Below are positions 31,466 to 36,741 of a DNA stretch of 36,741 bases, piece after piece. A model generated the notes under the pieces. The model worked only from the letters and a program-made list of their open reading frames with translations, did no database searches and had not been told where the DNA came from. Position 1 is the stretch's first letter. The number at the start of each line of letters is the position of its first letter. This DNA is from a virus, in the IMG/VR virus record IMGVR_UViG_3300027969_000013, positions 1-36,741 of that record; one strand, given 5' to 3'. The translations under genes were made by a program, and so were the position numbers.

Positions 31466-31799
31466 GAGGAATTGCCTTTCGTTTAACTATCATCTGTTTT
31501 GGAATGGTAATACTGTTGTTGCACATTCCTTCGGTAATCGTTCCTGCTAATTCAATCTGTTGGTCATCTTCATAAACAACAAACCCAACTGTCTTACACT
31601 GTAAATCTTCTCGCTTTGCTTCGTGCCATTCACCTTGAGCAAGAGCGTCTAACCACTCTACTAAGACTAACTTGGAAGTTGCCAGACTTGGTTGGCTTCT
31701 CTTTGTAACCAGAGTAGCTGTCCGTTCTCCAACACTCGCTGCTGGTCGCCCTCGTAGGCTTTGAGGACTGCTTGATATAGTTCGTTTTCGTTTGTACAT
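31347..31799 (-). CDS. Hypothetical protein in double overlap (150 aa or shorter)
   Basis: The core KLVLVEWLDALAQGEW and VGFVVYEDDQQIELAGTI, then ITIPKQMIVKRKAI, looks like a small beta-barrel phage protein seen between nucleases (function unknown). From the ATG at 31799 (AAGGA 10 nt upstream) its first ~44 residues overlap the exonuclease gene by 133 nt out of frame and look low-complexity and basic; the real start may be a rare codon near 31690. Its last 119 nt overlap the next gene. Confidence 0.6.
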   Translation of the reverse strand: MYKRKRTISSSPQSLRGRPAASVGERTATLVTKRSQPSLATSKLVLVEWLDALAQGEWHEAKREDLQCKTVGFVVYEDDQQIELAGTITEGMCNNSITIPKQMIVKRKAIPLEDIKRKTKRKTAPAVDSKAVTSEIPTTNGQGLTQLSNG

Positions 31800-32344
31800 T
31801 CTTCAAGAATCCTTTTAGCTTTAACAGGACCGATACCCTTCAGTCCGACAATGTTATCAATTCTGTCACCAGTAAGAATCTGAGTATAGAAAGAACGCAA
31901 TCCTTCAAACTCAGAGACATAATACTTTTCTTTTTTGCGATAGTTGTAATGCCAACCTCTAAATTGATTAAGGTCTTTATCAATATGAACCATGATGGTT
32001 TCATCTTCAGGAACTGCGTAAGCAGCAATACCAACGGCATCGTCTGCTTCAATTCCTTCTACTACTTTAAATCCCCATGATGTCACTAAATGACACCTAA
32101 GTGATTGTAAATGAACAGGTTTTTCTGTTATTCGCTGACCCTTATATGGAACTGTAACTGCTATTGAATCACGAAAGTTACCTCTACCTGTGAGGAAACC
32201 TTTGTAATCTTGGCAGTCCAGCTCCATACAAAGTTCAGTCATTGTTGCTTCAAGCCTTGCTATTGCAATAGACTCCTCTGTATCGTTACTAGAGAAGCCT
32301 ACTGCGTAGCAAAGACTATCAGCGTCAATGAGTGCTGTTATCAC
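31667..32344 (-). CDS. 5'-3' exonuclease / flap endonuclease (FEN family, T7 gp6-like)
   Basis: Removes RNA primers and degrades host DNA. Metal-binding acids: D7 and D9 (IDADS), E99/D101/D102 (EADD), D122/D124 (HIDKDLN), D160/D163 (TGDRIDN). These are followed by the H3TH motif GLKGIGPVKAKRIL (167-180). At 225 aa it is short but complete. The start is a GTG overlapping the SSB stop as GTGA. Confidence 0.9.
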   Translation of the reverse strand: MITALIDADSLCYAVGFSSNDTEESIAIARLEATMTELCMELDCQDYKGFLTGRGNFRDSIAVTVPYKGQRITEKPVHLQSLRCHLVTSWGFKVVEGIEADDAVGIAAYAVPEDETIMVHIDKDLNQFRGWHYNYRKKEKYYVSEFEGLRSFYTQILTGDRIDNIVGLKGIGPVKAKRILEECTNENELYQAVLKAYEGDQQRVLENGQLLWLQREANQVWQLPS

Positions 32345-32763
32345 AGGATGTCGTCATCCAAGTTTTCAATAGAAGCATTGTCATCACCATTAGCGTTGTA
32401 TTTCACTAAATCGGTAATGATAATCTTAGACAAAGAAGCACTGACACCTTCCTTATTCTTCCACTTCCAACTGTAAGGCTTAATCAAAGCAATTGCTTTA
32501 GAGCCGTTACCAACTACATCTTTAATCTCAGCACCTTCTTTATCAAAAGGCTGGATAGCATAGTTTGACTTTACTGTCAAGAACCAACCCTTCTCAGGCT
32601 TGTCTTCACGCTTGCGAGGTGCAAGACCGATAGACTCTAGGGCTTCGACGGCTGCCGTTGACAGGTTAGCTAAGTCACACTGGAACTTGCCACTCATGTC
32701 ATTTACTTTGTCAAAGAAAGCCCACTGAATTTCTGCTTGAATCTTAACTGGTTTCAATTCCAT
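32341..32763 (-). CDS. Single-stranded DNA-binding protein (phage type, 140 aa)
   Basis: Coats unwound DNA and recruits polymerase and helicase. An OB-fold-like beta region (about 5-115) with aromatic residues (GWFLTVKSNYAIQPF; PYSWKWKN) is followed by a flexible Asn-rich linker and a strongly acidic tail ending DDDIL, the hallmark of T7 gp2.5-type SSBs. Its own promoter lies upstream; position between polymerase and exonuclease agrees. Confidence 0.8.
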   Translation of the reverse strand: MELKPVKIQAEIQWAFFDKVNDMSGKFQCDLANLSTAAVEALESIGLAPRKREDKPEKGWFLTVKSNYAIQPFDKEGAEIKDVVGNGSKAIALIKPYSWKWKNKEGVSASLSKIIITDLVKYNANGDDNASIENLDDDIL

Positions 32764-32807
32764 TTTAAATCTCCTTATCTACTACGGTTTAGAAATACTG
32801 CTTGGTA

Positions 32808-32836
32808 ATTATACAACAACTAAAAAATTAGTGCAA
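32808..32836 (-). promoter_or_regulatory. Leftward promoter before the SSB gene
   Basis: On the minus strand, TTGCAC (32836-32831), a 17-nt spacer, and a perfect TATAAT (32813-32808). The following leader contains TAAACCGTAGTA (32791-32780), also found at 5008-4997, and GTAGATAAGGAG, close to the leader of the first leftward gene (GTAGATAAGAGGAG). Confidence 0.55.
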
Positions 32837-33016
32837 TGATTCATTATGATAATCAATAGAATCTTCTAATGTACCATCCTCAATATCTAGAACAGCATCC
32901 TTTAGCAACTCGTAAGTTTCATTTAAATCAAAGCTAGAACTAAGTGAATATGTCCCATCTTTATATGCAGACACAGCTACCATACCAAGTAGGTTTGGGT
33001 CTTTTTTTTCAGTCAT
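32828..33016 (-). CDS. Hypothetical acidic protein (62 aa)
   Basis: MTEKKDPNLLGMVAVSAYKD, then a beta/helix mix and an acidic end (DIEDGTLEDSIDYHNESL). No family recognised. Its ATG directly abuts the polymerase stop (TAAATG). The SSB promoter -35 overlaps its stop region. Confidence 0.65.
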   Translation of the reverse strand: MTEKKDPNLLGMVAVSAYKDGTYSLSSSFDLNETYELLKDAVLDIEDGTLEDSIDYHNESLH

Positions 33017-34663
33017 TTAATGGCTTTCGCTCCAGTTAGTTCCTACATTATATTCAGCATCCATCGGACACCTCGTTTTTAAAACCATCCCTGCAATCCT
33101 CGCTGCTTCGACGGCTGTTTTACCAACGATTTCAGCGTAGGCTTGCGGAGTTTCAATCTGTATTTCATCGTGTACCCATGCAACAAGTCGATAAGGTATC
33201 TTGTCTGTCCTGAGCATCTTCGTGGTTTCGATAATCCACTGTTTGGCGACAATAGCTCCTGCGCCTTGTAAGAGTGTATTGACCGCCGAATGTGCGGAAC
33301 GAATGTTAAGTCTCCTACCGTCAAGACCCGGAAGCGTCCCCGTTGCAGACATTCTTTCAACCTTGTCACGAAGACTCTTGAGTTTTGGCATTGCTTTGAG
33401 ATACCGATTAATAACGGCTTGTCCTTCTTGCGTTGAACAACCAAGAATCTGACCAATCTTTGCGCCACCTGCCCCGTAAAGAAATGCGAAACCAAAACGC
33501 TTTGCTTCTCCCCTACTGGAAAGACCCGCTGCTTGGCGGTTTTTCTCATGGATATCTCCTGATAATAATGTTGTTTTGTAATCTTCGTCTTGCATATAAT
33601 GTGCTAAACAACGAAGTTCTAACTGTGCTAAGTCAATTCCGACTAAAGCATTACCTTCATCAACTGTCCACAATGAACGACACTCTTTTCCATAGGCTGC
33701 GTCCATGTTCGGAACTTGCGCCATGTTAGGAGACATATGTGTAGCCCTGCCACTAATAGCTCCGTTAGTAATGACACGACCATGAACCCTACCATCCTTG
33801 CCAAGAGCTTCTAGCCAGCTATCAATCTGTGCTATCCGCTTTTGTAACATCATGTATTCTGCGAGGGCTTTCGCTTCTGGGTAGTCGAGGCTGGCGAGGA
33901 CTTCTTCGTCGACGATGACGATACCTTTTTCGGTGTGCTTTTTCGGTTTCCAGCCTTTTTCGATAAGTCGTTCAGCAATTTGCTTTCGGCTGCCGGGGTT
34001 AAACGGGGTGATGATGTCTTTAAGCGGTTTACCTGTCTTTTTGTGGGTTCTACCACTGGTGATTTTATCTGGAAAGATTGTAGCCATTTCAACTTGAATA
34101 GTGTCCAGCTTAGTTTTAAGTACAGAAAGTAATTGTAAAGCTGCTGCTTCATTGAGTTTGAATCCGTTTCTTTCTTGTTCCGCAATGATGATTGCGACCT
34201 CATGTTCGAGTTTGATACTTTCTTTCGAGTAGTCATTTTGCATCTCCTGAGTTAAATGTTCATACAACTTTTGTGTTACTAGTGTATCTTGAATACAGTA
34301 CTCCAACATCTCATCTGTAAGTCCATTGTCAAAGTCTTTAAAGTCTCCTTTAGTAAACCCAAGACGATTACCCCAAGCAGCAAGGCTGTGTCCATCTTCT
34401 AAGCTAGGGTTATATAAGCGTGACAACACCAGCGTATCTACTACTTGCGACTTCTTTACAGTAATACCCCAAACTCTTTTCAATACAGGAAAATCAAAGA
34501 AGATTCCATTGTGAGCAATGATACTTTCACACCCGTCTAAAAACGCTTGTAATTCAGTAGCTTGAAAGAAAGTTGATACTACATTCTTTTTTATATCACG
34601 ACAAACTACACACCAAATCTTATCGTGTGCTAAGTTAGTTTCAATATCAAGAATGATTTTCAT
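33017..34663 (-). CDS. DNA polymerase, family A (T7-like) with proofreading domain
   Basis: The replicative polymerase. Proofreading exonuclease: D6/E8 (DIET), N52 and D57 (HNGIFFD), D126 in YCIQD. Polymerase: motif A D344 in GIDLAQLELR; motif B R384-x3-K388-x3-F392-x3-YG (O-helix); motif C VHDE with D499. F392 is the position of E. coli Pol I F762 (Tyr in T7). At 548 aa it is far smaller than T7 pol (704); sequence for the thioredoxin-binding loop is missing or minimal, so another processivity mechanism is likely (inference). ATGA overlap with the preceding gene. Confidence 0.95.
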   Translation of the reverse strand: MKIILDIETNLAHDKIWCVVCRDIKKNVVSTFFQATELQAFLDGCESIIAHNGIFFDFPVLKRVWGITVKKSQVVDTLVLSRLYNPSLEDGHSLAAWGNRLGFTKGDFKDFDNGLTDEMLEYCIQDTLVTQKLYEHLTQEMQNDYSKESIKLEHEVAIIIAEQERNGFKLNEAAALQLLSVLKTKLDTIQVEMATIFPDKITSGRTHKKTGKPLKDIITPFNPGSRKQIAERLIEKGWKPKKHTEKGIVIVDEEVLASLDYPEAKALAEYMMLQKRIAQIDSWLEALGKDGRVHGRVITNGAISGRATHMSPNMAQVPNMDAAYGKECRSLWTVDEGNALVGIDLAQLELRCLAHYMQDEDYKTTLLSGDIHEKNRQAAGLSSRGEAKRFGFAFLYGAGGAKIGQILGCSTQEGQAVINRYLKAMPKLKSLRDKVERMSATGTLPGLDGRRLNIRSAHSAVNTLLQGAGAIVAKQWIIETTKMLRTDKIPYRLVAWVHDEIQIETPQAYAEIVGKTAVEAARIAGMVLKTRCPMDAEYNVGTNWSESH

Positions 34664-34806
34664 TTAATGTTCATCCATAAGCCTACTTGAGCTGCAGCGT
34701 AGCCAATCCATATTAACGCATTAGGAATAGACCCTTTACTTAATTGTAACATACCTACAACAAGGTATCCTACTCCGGTAGCACCAACAATCCAATGCTC
34801 AATCAT
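34660..34806 (-). CDS. Small two-helix membrane protein (48 aa)
   Basis: Residues about 4-20 (HWIVGATGVGYLVVGML) and 29-45 (ALIWIGYAAAQVGLWM) are two transmembrane helices with a short KGS loop. The TGA overlaps the polymerase ATG (ATGA), and the start overlaps the upstream gene by 8 nt. This short protein type recurs beside phage polymerases (from memory). Possible role: membrane tethering of replication or host modification; unproven. Confidence 0.72.
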   Translation of the reverse strand: MIEHWIVGATGVGYLVVGMLQLSKGSIPNALIWIGYAAAQVGLWMNIK

Positions 34807-35080
34807 TTAATTCAACACCTTCCATGCGTTTAATCTCATGGTCAATAATATTCTTTGCTGCTTGAATAGATAAACTCAATCGTTTCATGTCTTCAAGATG
34901 GTATTCTGCAATAACTCCAGTATCTAAACGATGAGATTCAAGAGTATTCCTAACAATCTCTTTTAATGTTGTTGAGAATGACACAGGCTCATCAGAATCA
35001 CCAAACCAAAAGCCATAATCAATTGCACCATTCTCCGCAACCCAAACATAGCCATCTACTTTAATATTCTTCTTACTCAT
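34799..35080 (-). CDS. Hypothetical protein (93 aa)
   Basis: Beta-type N-terminus (VDGYVWVAENGAIDYGFWFG), helical C-terminus (EDMKRLSLSIQAAKNIIDHE). No family recognised. Its ribosome site and ATG (AAAGGTTAATGAAAGATG) lie inside one copy of the 33-bp tandem repeat that also encodes the end of the upstream gene. Confidence 0.7.
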   Translation of the reverse strand: MSKKNIKVDGYVWVAENGAIDYGFWFGDSDEPVSFSTTLKEIVRNTLESHRLDTGVIAEYHLEDMKRLSLSIQAAKNIIDHEIKRMEGVELND

Positions 35081-35327
35081 CTTTCATTAACCTTTCTAAT
35101 ACTTCTAACTCATCTTTCATTAACCTTTCTAATACTTCTAACTTCTCGTCATCAGTCATTACATACCATCGACTAATTTCATCTTTAGTTCTGCCACAAT
35201 CGTTACATTCATTGATTGTGATGTCATAAGTGCATTTACCAATGCAGGGTGATTTCACCATCTCTGTTTTCCATTTCCATAAGTTATTCCAATTAGGCAG
35301 GTGTAGTGGCGGGCATCTCCATACCAT
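35073..35327 (-). CDS. DUF1289-type cysteine protein with duplicated tail (84 aa, or 62 aa from 35261)
   Basis: The core SPCIGKCTYDITINECNDCG, then RTKDEISRW, is the DUF1289 signature (four cysteines, probably metal- or Fe-S-binding; function unknown). The C-terminus ends in an exact repeat, LEVLERLMKDE twice, from a 33-bp DNA duplication. The start is uncertain: the ATG at 35327 adds a Trp-rich 22-residue lead, while MVKSPC at 35261 matches the usual domain beginning. Confidence 0.72.
   Translation of the reverse strand: MVWRCPPLHLPNWNNLWKWKTEMVKSPCIGKCTYDITINECNDCGRTKDEISRWYVMTDDEKLEVLERLMKDELEVLERLMKDE
35075..35140. repeat. 33-bp perfect tandem duplication
   Basis: The units 35075-35107 and 35108-35140 are identical. 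On the minus strand each holds AAAGG, spacing, and ATGAG, that is, the ribosome site and start codon of the 93-aa gene. In frame it adds 11 residues to the DUF1289 protein, so no frame is broken. Confidence 0.9.
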
Positions 35328-35328
35328 A

Positions 35329-35574
35329 TCATTTCTCTTGTGCCTTTCTTAGTATTGCTCTAGCAAATCCTATTGGCTCTATACCGCCATATTTATTTCT
35401 ATGGTCATCGCACATAAACAGTATTTCCTCATCTGTTAATGTCTTTGCTGGATGGGTATAGAGTTCATGTGGTTCGTGGCTTATCTTCATATCCCTTGTA
35501 GGTTTATCAAAGGTAAGATACGCACTTGTGTTTTCTCTGTTTACCATCATCCACGCTACTGGTTCATTGTTCAT
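35329..35574 (-). CDS. Conserved-type phage protein (81 aa)
   Basis: MNNEPVAWMMVNRENTSAYL ... HELYTHPAKTLTDEEIL. The EPVAWM and LYTHP motifs are very common in short phage proteins with unknown function. The helical end (FARAILRKAQE) is also typical. The start is coupled by ATGA to the upstream 39-aa gene. Confidence 0.75.
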   Translation of the reverse strand: MNNEPVAWMMVNRENTSAYLTFDKPTRDMKISHEPHELYTHPAKTLTDEEILFMCDDHRNKYGGIEPIGFARAILRKAQEK

Positions 35575-35690
35575 GTATTTCTCCAGTACCTATCTTTAGG
35601 GTTAGCCAACATAGACTTCAGTAGCTCATCAACTGAGCTAAACCATTGAGTAACTCTCATACCTTTTTCGGTCATGATGTCAAAGCTCAC
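35571..35690 (-). CDS. Small hypothetical protein (39 aa)
   Basis: GTG start at 35690, overlapping the TGA of the 107-aa gene as GTGA, with GGAG-GGTAA before it; a 34-aa form from the ATG at 35675 is possible but lacks a near ribosome site. The product is MSFDIMTEKGMRVTQWFSSV followed by a charged helix. Its stop is coupled by ATGA to the next gene, which argues that it is translated. Confidence 0.55.
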   Translation of the reverse strand: MSFDIMTEKGMRVTQWFSSVDELLKSMLANPKDRYWRNT

Positions 35691-36010
35691 TTACCCTCCG
35701 CAATAAACTTATCAACGGCAACATCAATCTCATTACCAATCATCCATCTCCACTCACTCATATCACCATTACAGGCAATAACAGATGGAGCTACTAAGCT
35801 AGTATCAACATCCCATGACGCACTGCGTAGCCAGCGATAACGCTCTGCATCAGCATAGATTTCAGTATTGTCCTGTATGCGACCAAAGACATCCTTATTC
35901 AGTGTGCGTAGTCGGTCTATCTCAAGGCACAATGCGTTGATGTAATTGCGAGTAACGGAATACTCATCCTGTTTCGCATACTCTCGTGCTGCTTCTACTA
36001 TATCTTTCAT
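35687..36010 (-). CDS. Conserved-type phage protein (107 aa)
   Basis: Helical N-terminus (VEAAREYAKQDEYSVTRNYI) followed by the DAERYRWLR motif (about 54-62), which is very frequent in short phage proteins of unknown function, and a Trp-rich middle. Coupled to the helicase by ATGA and to the next gene by GTGA. Confidence 0.75.
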   Translation of the reverse strand: MKDIVEAAREYAKQDEYSVTRNYINALCLEIDRLRTLNKDVFGRIQDNTEIYADAERYRWLRSASWDVDTSLVAPSVIACNGDMSEWRWMIGNEIDVAVDKFIAEGK

Positions 36011-36741
36011 AATGTATCCTTAATTTCAAACATACGACCACTTTGCCCATTATACAACAGTGAGCCACAATTACCAGTATAGCCACTAAAGCGGTTCTTT
36101 AGCACCCTCACTTGTGTTGTATTTCTCTCAATCATATCTAGTGCTTGTCCGTTACGCTCCAAACCAATCACTATGTCAGATAGCTGTGCAATAGCGCCAG
36201 AGCCACGAAGTTGTGCTAAAGATGTTGCAGCGCCTTCTTCGTGTCCCTTGCTATCAGGTCTTTTCAGATGTGAAACACAAATCAAACTAATACCTGTCTC
36301 TTGGACCAACATACGCAACTTCGTCATAATGGAATCCAAGGCTTTACGCTCATCTCCAACATCACCACCACTAACAATAATGCTGAGATGGTCAAGAAAC
36401 ACATAGCCACAATTAAGACCTTTAGCCATGTAACGCACTCGATTGACAATATTTTCCAAAGAAGTACTCCCGAAATGGTCAAACAAATAAATGCGGTCAC
36501 TTCCGAGTGTTCTATCAAAAGCATCTTTAAGTTCCTCCGGTGTTACTTCAACATCAGGTAAATGAATTGGTTTGTTTACTGCCAAAGACATGAGGGAACG
36601 AGCAGTTTTGCGGACTCCCTCTTCAAGAAACATAAGTCCGATTTTGTCAGTTGTCTTGTTAAGTATGTGCCATACAATCTCTCTAAGAAATTGAGATTTG
36701 CCAAGTCCACTTCCTGCAGTGACCATGACAAGCTCCCCCTT
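36007..36741 (-). CDS. Primase-helicase, T7 gp4-like (C-terminal helicase part)
   Basis: The ring helicase half of the gene that begins at 1003. Walker A GSGLGKS, the switch-like FLEEG, Walker B CGYVFLDHLSII, the SLAQLRGSGAIAQLSD DNA-contact/H3 region and VLKNRFSGYTG (arginine finger/H4) are all present, in the order of T7 gp4. It unwinds the fork on the lagging strand. The end overlaps the next gene as ATGA. In the circular genome the protein is continuous with the primase portion at 1-1003. Confidence 0.95.
   Translation of the reverse strand, partial: KGELVMVTAGSGLGKSQFLREIVWHILNKTTDKIGLMFLEEGVRKTARSLMSLAVNKPIHLPDVEVTPEELKDAFDRTLGSDRIYLFDHFGSTSLENIVNRVRYMAKGLNCGYVFLDHLSIIVSGGDVGDERKALDSIMTKLRMLVQETGISLICVSHLKRPDSKGHEEGAATSLAQLRGSGAIAQLSDIVIGLERNGQALDMIERNTTQVRVLKNRFSGYTGNCGSLLYNGQSGRMFEIKDTL
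36615..36741. repeat. Right copy of 127-bp terminal direct repeat
   Basis: Identical to 1-127 (offset 36614). It lies within the Walker A region of the primase-helicase gene, an unlikely place for a natural packaging end, which favours an assembly overlap of a circular sequence. Confidence 0.95.

Noticed and set aside
33079-33549. 156-codon same-strand frame inside the polymerase gene
   Set aside because: It lies wholly within conserved polymerase motifs, has a basic, low-complexity product without domain features and no ribosome site that I can see; I treat it as a shadow.
1-36741. Prophage or temperate phage
   Set aside because: No integrase, excisionase, repressor or attachment-site-like repeat was found; the end repeat is explained by circular assembly.
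1-36741. CRISPR array or anti-CRISPR locus
   Set aside because: No regularly spaced repeats; several unknown small early proteins could be anti-defence, but nothing in their sequence shows it.

Overview
The window is a complete, circularly closed genome of a small lytic tailed phage with podovirus architecture. The first 127 bases are repeated exactly as the last 127, so the unique genome is 36,614 bp, and one gene (T7 gp4-like primase-helicase) runs through the artificial ends. The replication set (gp4-like primase-helicase, family A DNA polymerase, FEN-type exonuclease, gp1.7/DUF3310 protein, PD-(D/E)XK nuclease, SSB) and the tail set (tubular proteins A and B, three large ejection proteins) are T7-like. 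There is no single-subunit RNA polymerase, no integrase or repressor, no tRNA that I could see and no CRISPR. Near-consensus sigma-70 promoters suggest transcription by the bacterial host enzyme. The host cannot be named from the sequence; the protein types recall AT-rich phages of freshwater Gram-negative bacteria.

Layout: there are two opposed transcription blocks. The leftward block starts near 5.2 kb, crosses the contig ends (1 / 36741) and finishes at a strong leftward-facing terminator at 27.19 kb. It carries small early genes, a C5-cytosine methyltransferase, a 50-residue stand-alone sigma region 4-like protein, several tiny membrane or secreted peptides, primase-helicase, DNA polymerase, SSB, exonucleases, a resolvase-like nuclease, a class II (B12-dependent) ribonucleotide reductase and a zinc-ribbon/GIY-YIG nuclease. 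Many genes in this block overlap by ATGA or GTGA. The rightward block (5.7-27.2 kb) carries terminase small and large subunits, portal, a collagen/YadA-like fibre, scaffold, major capsid protein, a second fibre, a ferritin-like protein, small basic proteins, tail tubes, ejection proteins, and the holin and M15 endolysin.

The divergent region 5163-5928 is the only large non-coding stretch. It holds repeats resembling an origin, a consensus sigma-70 promoter, a strongly structured leader and 20-bp-phased direct repeats just before the small terminase gene.

The most interesting leads are: the solo sigma-4 protein together with consensus host promoters; a 160-codon alternative-frame reading inside the methyltransferase gene that looks like a protein family in its own right; the structured leader and candidate packaging repeats at 5.75-5.87 kb; a sigma-70 promoter firing against the leftward operon at 1.64 kb; and a 33-bp duplication that copied a downstream gene's start site into the upstream gene.
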